Shown piece after piece: positions 11,574-20,875 of a stretch of DNA of 64,000 bases. Numbering within the stretch: position 1 is the stretch's first letter; every line of letters starts with the position of its first letter. The stretch spans positions 122,001-186,000 of the forward strand of contig JAJEKV010000083.1 in NCBI GenBank assembly GCA_021234155.1, given 5' to 3'. The notes beneath the pieces are model-generated. The model worked only from the letters and a program-made list of their open reading frames with translations. It had not been told where the DNA came from and did no database searches. Made by a program: the position numbers and the translations under genes. The DNA comes from Isoetes taiwanensis. Taxonomy: Eukaryota; Streptophyta; Lycopodiopsida; Isoetales; Isoetaceae.

Positions 11574-11829
11574 AAAGGTGAATCGGTTGATTGGGATGAT
11601 GTTAAAAAAAGCGACCACGCCTAAAAGCAAGGTCAAAAAGAATCGAGGTTTTGGTGAAGTTGTATGATCAAGTCCAAAGAATGCCAAGGGCCACAAGTCC
11701 TATGATACTTTCTACAAAAAGAGGATCCGGGCAGTTTGAATGTATTTTTTGAGAGCGATCCTCTTTGAAGGAAAGCATATGTAAGGAGATGCAGAATTTA
11801 CAGGAGACGAGCGCAGACTATACGAGACT

Positions 11830-12153
11830 TTGAAGCATAGGGAAGGGGAAAGGGCAGTATACTCTAAGCTAGTCCATGAGGCCGAGACTAATTACTTGAA
11901 TCTGATGTCAGAGTTGGAGGCATTTCAACAGCAGATGGATGGAAGTGACGGTAGTGCTATGAAGTTTGAGCACATAAAATGGAAGGTGGAGGATACAATT
12001 GCGAAGAGAAGAGCAAACGGGCAGGATCTAGCTGAGCTTAGCAAGGAAGTGGAAGCAAAAGCATCTGAGTTGAGGCAGCTAGATTCTGAACTCAATTTAA
12101 GGTCTTCAAAAAAGAGAGCAATTGAGGAGGGGACACAAAGATTTTGGAGTTGA
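11830..12153 (+). CDS. element E coiled-coil segment
   Basis: About 107 residues rich in Glu, Lys, Ala and Leu (LVHEAETNYLNLMSELEAF, DLAELSKEVEAKASELRQLD) with heptad-like spacing, typical of a coiled coil. Probably an internal exon or part of the protein that starts at 11214, in which case the ATG would not be a true start. No family recognised. Confidence 0.45.
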   Translation: MKHREGERAVYSKLVHEAETNYLNLMSELEAFQQQMDGSDGSAMKFEHIKWKVEDTIAKRRANGQDLAELSKEVEAKASELRQLDSELNLRSSKKRAIEEGTQRFWS

Positions 12154-13089
12154 GGGAGTTCTTAGATCACTCCTCGGTCCTTAGCTTTGCGACCTCCTCC
12201 TCTTTCTTTTGGTTTCATTTGCAGAAAGCGACCAAATGCTGATTTTGATCCCCGCACAAATTGCGAAAGCAAATGTTTTGGTTCCTCCCAAAGTGGTATT
12301 GGCATCTTGCGTACATCCCACGCCTATTATGTATCTCCTATCTTGCTACAAGGAACAAGCATATGATACCAGGCTGCACATGGGATGTGAATCTACCTCG
12401 TGCATTGGGGCTGATTGGAAAAGGTAAGCATGCATAATCGATTTCTTTCATGTCTTTCTTTATTAGTTCGGGTGTAAGATTGGTAGATGGATATTAGTTA
12501 GAAGTTGTGCATTGGTTGTGCATTAATTGTTACGTAGTATATTAATTACATTTGGATTTTAAAATGTAGGTTGAAGTGAAGATTTGTAGGGTTGGATCGT
12601 TTTGCTTTTCTAGGTGGTGTAAACATCATGTTAGTACATGCATATTATTAATGTGCATGATGTACAAAGTGTTGCCGGATATTATTGAGGAGTCCCTTTT
12701 ATGTACTAAGAAAATAGGATAAGTAGGTAACTCAGGTGTGTGTACTTTTTGTATAACATGTGGTCTTCTACTGGGGGACATTTTGATACATGTTGTACTC
12801 TATGATACATTTTAATGCAATTACAATTTTCCAGTAAGCTTTTCTACAGTTGGCTCCAAATACATATATCTAATATATCTAGTACAGCTACATGGAATGC
12901 ATTTATGAATTCTTTTTTCTAGGAAGCTTTCTACATTTGGATGTGGGTACATAAAACTGTACATAGTTACGCAAATACGATACATGGAATACATTTGGAA
13001 TTGGATTGTACATTGCTTTTTCCGATTGTACATTTCTTTTCAGTCATCTAGTTATTATTGGTAATGCTTTCATTCTTGCAGGTGACATG
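12154..13089 (+). other. element E intron-like stretch
   Basis: One short open part (12209-12427, with IPAQIAKANVLVPPKVV) ends at a donor-like AAAAG/GTAAGC near 12423. The rest, 12430-13080, is AT-rich and non-coding, and ends in a TTGCAG acceptor before 13083. Read as an exon plus a long intron. Confidence 0.4.
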
Positions 13090-14008
13090 GGTAGTATAAA
13101 GAAGCCAGAGAAAGGTATGTGATATGTGGTTATGGTATTTTCATATGTATTTCAATTTCACCTCGTATGCAGATGCCGGCAAGAACAGAGTAGATCCTCC
13201 TGCAAAGACACTTGATTTTTCAAGTTGTGTAGATGATTATTATGGAGGGAAGCATGATAAGTCAACCCCGTCCACATCTAGGTCACCTCTGAACACATTG
13301 AACACATTTGTAGCAGAGCATGAGAGAGGAGGAAAAGGAACATCAAGTAAGTAATTAGTTTTAAATGAATTTGCTGGATTTTATAAGGAAGTAAATTGAG
13401 CTCATTTTTAATAATAATGATCACAGTTGTCACAAGCAAAGCTACAATTGTAGCTTCATATGCACAATAAATTGAGCTCCTGAAGCAAAGGGCTGAATGT
13501 GGCAACACAGGTGTGTGTCCATATTAGTTTAATTTCTACATTTTCTTGATGTTTATGCTGTTGTTGACAATGAGTTATCTTGTAACTTTGGAATCGTGGC
13601 CGAGGAGAACAATGAAGCCGCCTCGACACTCTAAAGAAAAAGATATTATTGTAGAGGGTCTTGACACTCCAAAGAAAACGATTTGCGCAGACAAGGTGCG
13701 AAGGTACCAATTCTAAAGCCAATGCCACATCATCGTAACCGAACTTGAAATGTTTGTTTTCAAGTGGTAAGTCAAAAACTACTTATTGCATTTAGTTATT
13801 GCATGTTCATACATTTTATTATTGAGAAAACAGAGGAAACTAGTGGATCTATGGCCTTAGTTGGAACTACAATCGAAAAGATTGAAGAATCATGTAAGAC
13901 AGGAACATATACAACTGGTACTGAAGAAATTTTAGTGGAGAATGTGGTTACAGATATGAAGCAGGTGGTTGTGGTGAAGCAAGAGAAGGAGGAATCTCGA
14001 GGATAGAA
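13083..14008 (+). CDS. element E small exons, acidic linker
   Basis: Three short open parts are separated by AT-rich gaps: near 13083-13115 (MGSIKKPEK), 13170-13353 (KNRVDPPAKTLDF, then DDYYGGKHDKSTPSTSRSPL) and 13830-14006 (ETSGSMALVGTTIEKIEESC, ending VVVVKQEKEESRG). All are hydrophilic and probably an unstructured linker in front of the protease-like domain. Exon borders are approximate. GTAAGT-type donors are visible at 13347. Confidence 0.35.
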
Positions 14009-14183
14009 CAGATCTGAGATAGTGATGTGAACGAAAGAGTCAAGAAAAAGAAAAGATACAAAGGTGTCGCTGACCAGCTAAGAGAACTAGAAGCCGGACA
14101 TCGGTTGAGCAACCGTAAGTGTAATTGGATTAGTAAATATGTGTTTTATGCTAGTTACCATTGATGCTTGGTTTCCAGTGACA

Positions 14184-14930
14184 TGGATAACCTTCAGACA
14201 ATGGTTCCATTCTATCCGTTCCAAGCTGAACCTCTGATTAAGGTCACGAAATATTGTGTGGAGACATTGTTTAAAGATAGGCACATGTCTAACTGACATT
14301 TAGACATATTAGGAAGGTATGTGAGCAGCACATTGACATCCAAATGGCTTAGATGTCTTCTTTTTCTTCCTTCAGAAAACTTTTTGACTTATCGGGCAGC
14401 ATTTAAAAGATTAGCCCCGGATGCTAATAGTATGGGGGATCAAAGCAAAGTGCGGTTGAGAAAGGGCTACAAGGCGTTGTTAGTAAATGCCAGTATATTA
14501 TGGTTCCAGTTCAAGTTGAGGACCCTGCCCATCATGTTTTGGTGATTTTTGTTTTAGAGTCTGCAAAAAATTGCAGTACCACCTCAATGGCTTCTCCGCA
14601 ATTATTGTGTTGAACTCCATGGTGGTATAACAAGTGGACAGCAAACTCCTAAATATGTGAGCATTTTCTTTCAAGATATGTACCACGCTTTGCTTGCTTA
14701 AATCTTAGTTGCATGTTCTCATTTGTGTGTGTGGGGCTTCATAAGGATGTCATCACATATCTAACCAACTCTAGCTCACGTAGAGTTGAATTATATGTGA
14801 AGAATGCGGTGAATAAGGAAACTATTCGGCAGGTTCCATAACAACGAGATAATGTGTTTCGCGGTCTTTATGTGATGGCCTTTATGCAAGCTTTTGTGGA
14901 TGCCCAAGTGAATTCTAAAAGCATGGTGAG
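14184..14930 (+). pseudogene. Ulp1-like (C48) cysteine protease domain
   Basis: Across two frame changes the plus strand reads SKVRLRKGYKALL, then CQYIMVPVQVEDPAHHVLV, then IIVLNSM, and finally QRDNVFRGLYVMAFMQAFVD. This is the order of a Ulp1/SENP-type SUMO protease: IxVPIxxxxHWxLxVI with the catalytic His, VLDSM with the catalytic Asp, and QxNxxDCGxYVLxFM with the oxyanion Gln and the nucleophile Cys. Here the Trp after His is Val, the Asp is Asn and the DCG is FRG, so both Asp and Cys are lost. As read it cannot be an active protease. Plant Mutator-type and CACTA transposons are known to carry Ulp1-like genes. This element has a different target duplication, so it would be another such case. 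Confidence 0.65.
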
Positions 14931-15336
14931 TTGTTCTTATATTTCACGAAATCTTTTGGGATGTTTTATTATAGCGGATCTTAATTCTTGTGTTTGTTGG
15001 TTTTTCATCAACATGGTTCGACAAGGATTTTGCACTTGGCAGAAGAAATGTATTAATAAAAGCCATGATTGAATATGGTTTGAGAAGAAGAGATGAGACA
15101 AAACAAGTTGTCACTGGGCCTGGGCAGAAGAGTGGTAGTTAAACTCATTCCAACTTATGGAATTTAAAGCTAATTGACTATTGTACTTTGAAATTTATTT
15201 GAATAAGAAATTGTTTGCAACGCTTTAATTTCTATCAAGGGTTAAAAACTAGAATTAGTGTAGACTTTTCTGTCTTATCCTTAGGCTTGGGGGGTTAGAT
15301 GTATGGCTAACCTAACTGCCCTGGATTACTTACAGG

Positions 15337-16128
15337 GCTTATTATATTTGATCTCCAAGGCATTTTGGGTTACTATTGTAAATCAGCACCCATTGACTAT
15401 ATTGGCACTCAAGTGCCAATCCAATTACCTGATGGAGTCTTCTTTTGTCGTCCATTGTCGAAATCATTGTTGTACTGGTGTTCCAACCATTGGGATTTGG
15501 TCGTTTGGTCGATCTTCCCTTGGATGTTCGGCTGACCATTGTAGACAAGTTGTATGAGCAAGGCATACCAAGATTTAAATTCATTTATGGTGGCAATAGA
15601 TGTTGGACCCTCTTCTTAGAGGCCAATGATGGGACGAGACATATTTCTTTTCCCTTTGGATATTCCACCCCTCAAGTATCCGAATCACGGAAATAGATGT
15701 GTTATGATTAATGACCTTCCTTTCAAATGTATCTTCAATGAGGGTTGCTCTTGCCGCATACCAAGATGGCATCCTGTGCTAATCGGGTGAAGACAAAGAT
15801 TTGTGTTGGCTATTTGATTTGGTTTGTAGGCTTGAAGAATGCAAATGACTTTACCACTTATGTCCAAGAGCATCAATTTGATACTTCTCGTGCATACAAT
15901 GACACAGTAGTGAAATGCATAAAATCTCAATATGGTGAAGACATTGATAGTTTATGGAGCTTTTGCAATAGAGGTTGCTTGCTAATTAAGAAGCCTAGCA
16001 TCACAGTGAAGAGATTCACAATAATAGAAGAATCTAGTGAAGATGATGAAGGTGGGGTACAAGATGAGTGTGCTGATACATCGATAGCAAACAAGTCGAG
16101 GACACGGCACATCTTCGTATGTATCTAA
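15337..16128 (+). pseudogene. FCP1-like HAD phosphatase domain in element E
   Basis: Starts after a TTACTTACAG acceptor. Motif I region: GLIIFDLQGILGYYC. Then FFCRPLSKSLLYWCSNHWDL with VVWSIFPWMF (motif II region). A break follows, then FKFIYGGNRCWTLFLE, NRCVMINDLPFKCIFNEG (motif IV, normally IDDSPxK) and a helical end (YLIWFVGLKNANDFTTYVQEH, RAYNDTVVKCIKSQYGEDID). It aligns block by block with the HAD halves at 5042-5310 and 24384-24720 but is clearly diverged. DLQG replaces DxDG and IND replaces IDD, so catalytic acids are changed at both places. An acidic tail (ESSEDDEGG) closes the exon. Several frame changes. Confidence 0.65.
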
Positions 16129-16251
16129 CTTAGGTAATACAATTATGCTTAGATGTTGTATGTTGTAGAGCTTTTGCAATACATGTATGTACATAACTTA
16201 GGTAATGATTAAGCTTTCACATGATATACTAATAATTTTGTATGCATTGTA

Positions 16252-16581
16252 GGTGTAAGGAATGATCTACAAAACAAGTGTCAAATTCTTCAACCAGCTG
16301 AAGTAGATCTTCAACCAACTGATATAGAAGAAACAAATCTAAGTTCCCAATATGCTGGCCGGGGGACTAATCCAAGGTCGAATACCATGCTTCCTGAGCT
16401 TTGGGAAATGGTTGAGAGAATCAGTGATTCAGATACTCGAAGCAATTTGCTAAATCTACTTGCAGTCCAAGGTTTACTACATAATCCTTGGGGGAGACCA
16501 CCCTTTGCAGAAGTAGTTGATCAGCCAATAGGGTGGACCGGCCTTCCAATAGCCAGAGAATGCCCAACAGCAAGCACATGA
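16252..16581 (+). CDS. element E C-terminal exon
   Basis: An acceptor (GCATTGTAG) ends at 16251. The open frame starts near 16258 (RNDLQNKCQILQPAEVDLQP) and ends with a TGA at 16581. It includes LPELWEMVERISDSDTRSN, a short amphipathic helix. It lies about 90 bp from the right TIR, so it is probably the last exon of the element. No family recognised. Confidence 0.4.
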   Translation, partial: GVRNDLQNKCQILQPAEVDLQPTDIEETNLSSQYAGRGTNPRSNTMLPELWEMVERISDSDTRSNLLNLLAVQGLLHNPWGRPPFAEVVDQPIGWTGLPIARECPTAST

Positions 16582-16646
16582 AATAAGTACATTTAAAATT
16601 CAGCAACCCGTTCAAAAGTTTACATGAATTGCCCCCTAATGTATGA

Positions 16647-16667
16647 CACCCTAACGTGCTTTTACCC
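16647..16667 (-). repeat. right TIR of element E
   Basis: Perfect inverted copy of 10807-10827, followed by ATAC. Inside the TIR it continues TCATACATTAG (minus strand). The same continuation is found at 27992-28022. Confidence 0.95.
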
Positions 16668-16671
16668 ATAC

Positions 16672-17164
16672 ACTGCATGACGGGAACAACTTCTTTACCT
16701 GTGATCTCAATGATCTTGCCGTCGGGCGTTGGGAAGGTCACCTTCTGCTTCCCACAATCGATGATGGCCCCTGCTGGTCCAAGATACTCCATTCCTATGA
16801 TCAGGTCATACTTGCCAATGCCCATTACTTCTGCCCCCATCTGGATATTAATCCCTGGCAAGTCGATGTCGAAATTAATTCTCTTGCCTGCCCTCTGCCT
16901 TACTGCTCCACTTGCTAAGAGAACGGGCCTCGGCTTTGACTTCAGTGGTTTCAACTTCAACATTTGAACCATTCTGGGGGATGCAAAGTTATGGCTACTT
17001 CCTGAGTCTATTAGGACTATGAAGCACTTGGCTCTGGCCTTCCCTACTATGGAAATTACCTTATACTGGCTCTCTGCTTGTTCTGTGTCTATTGCGGCAA
17101 CACCCTGGATGTAGTCGCGGGCTGCCTCGCCGTCGTCGTCAGATAGAGTGTCCCAATCTCCCAA
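16672..17164 (-). pseudogene. aspartic protease of chromovirus
   Basis: Frame with GDWDTLSDDDGEAARDYIQG, then CFIVLIDSGSSHNFAS, the active-site D-S-G of a retropepsin. LASGAVRQRAGKRINFDIDL, IIGMEYLGPAGAIIDCG and KVTFPTPDG follow. It directly follows the gag zinc knuckle. The 3' side is cut by element E at 16668; the remaining residues of this frame in E are not part of the protein. Confidence 0.9.
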
Positions 17165-18471
17165 CTCCGCTAGCGCCTTGCACTCATGGCGTAGGGGCAG
17201 CCATTCGTCCTATGGCCTCGGCTGGGAAGCACCGAAGCAAAAGCCGCTTTTCTATGCACTCCTCGCCTCTTTTCCTTGGGCAACACCGCAAAAGGGATAA
17301 GACCGCTTTGGAGTAGTTTGACCCCTCCCCGCTTGTCCTTGAAGGACACCCGCTTCTTCTCCTGCCGCTTCCCCGGGTTGCCACCATATGGGGCTCTAGC
17401 TGGCCACGGGCTGGCTGCCCTAGGGCTATAACTCCCCATTGCCTTGCCTTTGTCCCGGTATCACTGGTCGCCCCTGCCCGCTATTCTCGAGGCCCCTGCT
17501 CCTTGCAAACTTATTGCCTTGGACTCGCTTCGATAATCGTCTTAGGGTTTATTGCCCTTACAAGCTTGCGGATCTCCCTCATTCAGCCCCCTCAATATAG
17601 CTCTCCACTACGTGCTTTTCACCCAACTTTGGCACATACGACTCTTAGCCTCATGAATTCCTCTCAGATATTTTCGACTGATTTGTTGCCTTGCTGCAAT
17701 CACGTAAAACCGCCGTGATCATCTTTGGACTTATGCTCTCTTGGGACGAGTGGCGCTTTGAAGGCTTTAGCAAACTTTTTCAACCGCAAGCATCCCCTCT
17801 CAAGCCATGTGCCTTTGCATACCCTTTCCACCAAATGCGTCTTTGCTCCTTTTCGGGTTGGCCGTTGCCACCACGCCTTTATCCTTGTCCTTCATACCAT
17901 AAAGCGTTGCCATATTCGGCCATCTCATCGGCCAAGCCTCTGCCTCCATGCAGACCTGTTGTTCGCCGAGAATTGCTCGAGCTTCCCCGCCTTCAAACAT
18001 TTCCCAGTCGCGAGTCTACCTTCTTCCGGTAGTCAGAGGCTCTTGTGTCCCTTTGTCGTCATCTGTGGTGTCCCTCTGCCTTCCATCTGCAGTGACCCTC
18101 TGCCTTGCATTTCTAAGGTCCTGGGCCTGCTCTTCCTCTTCCTCGGAGTCGGAGTCTGAGTCCGAGCTTGAGTCGGAGGATTCCGAGCTGGAGGACCTCC
18201 TTCTCTTGCTCCTCTTCTTGTCCCTTCCTATTTTCCGAGCTGATGCTTGAGGCAACTGAGCGTTGCCCACCGAACCCGCTCCTGCTTGTGCGGCCAGCAA
18301 AGCCTTTATCTGCTCAAGGTCTGTCCTCATCTGTGATATTTCCTCTTCTGGGGTCATGGGTCCAAATTCCTCAAACAGGTTCCTTGTCGGGGGTGGCCTG
18401 GGCGGACTCTGTTCTTCCACATGGTCTCGGCGTTGTCGTTCCCCTGAGCCTAGGCCTCTAGCTGCATACAC
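17165..18471 (-). pseudogene. gag of chromovirus, frameshifted
   Basis: The minus strand from 18471 opens with an acidic/Ser-rich region (TPEEEISQMRTDLEQIKALL; a run of S, E and D near 18190-18130). Fragments of a Ty3 gag follow in shifting frames near 17750-17500 (KYLREFMRL, RKLVRAINPKTIIEA). A basic linker comes next, and then a knuckle remnant GHRTNGCPYA just before the protease. At least five frame changes are needed. The gag start may lie at 18471, since the stretch 18480-18638 before it is AT-rich and non-coding. Confidence 0.7.
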
Positions 18472-18479
18472 AAGTAATT

Positions 18480-18638
18480 CATGGCTATATGGTTAGTTTT
18501 ACTTGTTCTCTTGCATTATTTATATTTGTTGGTATAGTTGGGGAACAAAATACATCAACAAAACATTTAAAGTGCAAAAGAAATTATATTTATATTATAT
18601 AATATTTTAGTACAAAAATCTCCGGGATCAAGAGTCTA
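18480..18638. other. AT-rich spacer before gag
   Basis: Very AT-rich with several stops in all frames. It separates the unrecognised gene from gag and may hold the 3' end of the former. Confidence 0.4.
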
Positions 18639-20160
18639 CTAATCTTGGAATCGCCGGTAAGATGGGTTGTCCTCAAGGAACTTCTTAACTTGGGCCGTTC
18701 CTATGGAGTGTCCCAAGTTCCTAAGGACATTGGTCGGCGTCCCGCCACCAAGGCAAGCCACCAACTCTTCCATCCTAGCTGGGTGGAGGTGTAGGTCATG
18801 GATTCTGCCAATCTTCCCCTGGTCAAGAGGGGCGGCGAAGTCGAAGAGGTCAAGTGCCATTGCTCTCTTCACTAGGACAGCATAGTCGACATTTGCTGCT
18901 ATTCGAGCATGCCTGCCGAAGCCTGAGAGTGCAATAAGCTGAACACTCCTTCTTCTCCTCGTGGGCTGAATTTGCGATGTATCACCGCTATTCTCCCATC
19001 GGCCCGGCGAGGCGGGTAATACCTCGAATGTCGTTGTGTGTTGCAGATGATTCCCCACTTGCTTGGCCTCCAGCTCTATGCCATCCAGCGTACTCATCGA
19101 CCTCTACCTCAGTCAGCTCTCGGTAGTTTGCAATTGTGGAGTCGACTCGCCTGATGTCGATTCCTGCTCCTCTTGCTGGAGGTGGTGTCGAGGGGCTCAG
19201 CATCAAGATGCTGGTGGTCTTGCCTCTGATCCCCATCCGTTCCTGAATGGCGAGGAACTCTTCTTCGGATGGCAGTTCTCCACGCCATAACCAACGTCTT
19301 ATGCCGGGCCAGAGGGCACGGATGTCGAAAAAGTCGACTCCCCGTAGGTGTCGGCTTCTCGCACTTGAAGCGGGAAGTCTCGAGGCTCCCCCGGACGATG
19401 AAGTCGATCAAATCTGGTTGCTTGCCAGAAGTTGGTGCAGCCGGAGCTCCCTCTCCCTGCATTCGGGAAGATTCTGTATGTCACTGAGGAGTAGATACTC
19501 CTCTCCGTTGATGATGATGGGGGCTAGGCTTGTGATGCCTATCCCAAGTGGTGGAGGCGACTCACGAGGGTCTGGCTGCTCCGCCGATGTTGGCCAGCTC
19601 CTCCTCCGCTTGTCGCCATGGTTCTTCCCTCGAGTCGGGAGCTCAGGTGTACTCGCCGTAGGTCGACTCCTCTTCTTCTTCTCTTCCTTCTTGCTCCTAC
19701 TGGTGCCAAAAACATCCGCTCTTCTCGGCTTGGGCTGCTATGGGGTCCACCTCCATGGGAGGGATAGAGGTTGCCCCCATTGGGTTTTCGCACTGCGGTG
19801 GGATAGGAAAATAGCTAGGGCGGCGGTATAGGAGAAATACTTGGTCCTGTCAACTGCCAGGATCATGTAGTCTGGCAGCCTCTGTGCCTTATTAGTTAAG
19901 TATTTGGCGATGTTCGGGACATCACCCAAGGCTGCTTGAAGGGATGGGCGGGAACAAAATAGCCTATGCAAGGGGATTTGGGCGAGGGAGGGTCCTACCC
20001 TAGCTTGGAACTCTGCTAAAACTTGTCTATATGCTGGGGTTGCATTCAGAGTGGCTTGGACATCTATTTCTTTCCCAAAGACTCGGAAGATGTCGTTGAC
20101 ATCGGCTTCGGCAGCATGGGTACTGGCGTTGTACCATCGCCTGAAGTCAGCAGTGGCCAT
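18639..20160 (-). pseudogene. unrecognised extra gene in chromovirus
   Basis: Starts at the ATG at 20160 (MATADFRRWYN), about 115 bp after a TATAAATAG box. The first part (140 residues, with DVNDIFRVFGKEIDVQATLN, YRQVLAEFQARVGPSLAQIP, NIAKYLTNKAQRLPDYMILA) is followed by a basic tract (RSKKEEKKKRSRP), then LAPIIINGEEYLLLSDIQNL. A Pro-rich part follows, and last the block 19097-18639 with GIELEAKQVGNHLQHTTTFE, RIHDLHLHPARMEELVAC and FLEDNPSYRRFQD. Total about 500 residues with about four frameshifts. Composition suggests a nuclear, basic protein. I do not recognise a family. It is not gag, which follows downstream. Confidence 0.5.
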
Positions 20161-20273
20161 TGATCTAGCGAAGAAGAGACTAGCAAACAGATGCAGAAGC
20201 GCCTCAGGGAGCTGGAAGATCGCCTAAGCAGTGGAGAACAAACTTGTAGGGTGATAAATGAGAAATGGAGGAC

Positions 20274-20282
20274 CTATTTATA
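20274..20282 (-). promoter_or_regulatory. TATA box of unrecognised extra gene
   Basis: TATAAATAG on the minus strand, about 115 bp before the ATG at 20160. The same nonamer stands before the H3-like gene. Confidence 0.6.
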
Positions 20283-20473
20283 GAAAAGGGAAAAACCCTA
20301 ATTTTTGGATGACCTAGAATTTACTGGGATTGGGCGATTTTGATCTATTAAGAGGTACAGTTGAGAATTTGAAGACTACTTTTAGGGTTTGAGCATGCTA
20401 AGATCAACTAATGAACCTATTGCAACAAACTGGAGATCATTTGGATGTGGCATGGTGACAAAATCTTGCCGAG

Positions 20474-20542
20474 GTCTCACGTTGCTGCTCGCCGATAAGC
20501 AAATGAAAAGTTCATTTTCTGCCCTGGCGCGACGTGTGAGAC
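20474..20542. promoter_or_regulatory. palindrome 1 upstream of extra gene
   Basis: Decayed left arm (GTCTCACGTTGCTGCTC) with the intact right arm CTGGCGCGACGTGTGAGAC. One of four copies of a 67-69-bp imperfect palindrome. Confidence 0.7.
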
Positions 20543-20664
20543 ATGGGCTCTAAATGGGCTAAACTTGGTCAATTTGGGTGATCTAAGGGTCTAATTCTAC
20601 TGGACTCGTCGAGTTAGGCAGAATTGATCCCTTATTTGGTCAATTTGGAGCTGTTTTGGGCATG

Positions 20665-20731
20665 GTCTCACACGTTGCGCCCAGCCCGAAAATGAAAAGT
20701 TCATTTTCTGTCCTGGCGCGACGTGTGAGAC
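20665..20731. promoter_or_regulatory. palindrome 2 upstream of extra gene
   Basis: Left arm GTCTCACACGTTGCGCCCAG and right arm CTGGCGCGACGTGTGAGAC (present as TCCTGGCGCG...), with an inner AAAATGAA/TTCATTTT inversion. About 390 bp upstream of the TATA box at 20282 (minus strand). Confidence 0.75.
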
Positions 20732-20875
20732 ATCGTCTCAATTTTGCTCAAAAAGTCCAATTTTACTAAAACAAAAACCAGAATTCAATGTCTTAACCTA
20801 ATTAAGCAAGATTAAACATTTTATTTACTTGAAAATTCTTTATATTAACAAAAATTTCCATTATTTACAAGAAGT

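Larger units (their letters stand above)
10807..16667 (+). mobile_element. DNA transposon E with 4-bp TSD
   Basis: Terminal inverted repeats read GGGTAAAAGCACGTTAGGG inward from 10807, and the exact complement ends at 16667, with two more bases (TG) also matching. Both flanks carry ATAC (10803-10806 and 16668-16671). Removing the element with one ATAC copy joins the protease and RT coding of the surrounding retrotransposon in one frame (QC-M-SS). That is strong evidence for a precise insertion. The element is 5861 bp long and carries plus-strand coding blocks with intron-like gaps: a basic N-terminus, a coiled coil, a Ulp1-like protease, an FCP1-like HAD domain and a C-terminal exon. I recognise no transposase. 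The 4-bp duplication does not fit hAT (8), MULE (9), CACTA or Harbinger (3), so the superfamily is open. Confidence 0.92.

Noticed and set aside
16421-16667. Extension of the protease frame beyond 16668
   Set aside because: These codons belong to the terminal part of nested element E and not to the retrotransposon protein.
17691-18250. Plus-strand Ser/Pro-rich frames over gag
   Set aside because: They are the complement of the acidic/Ser-rich gag region, with no signature of their own.
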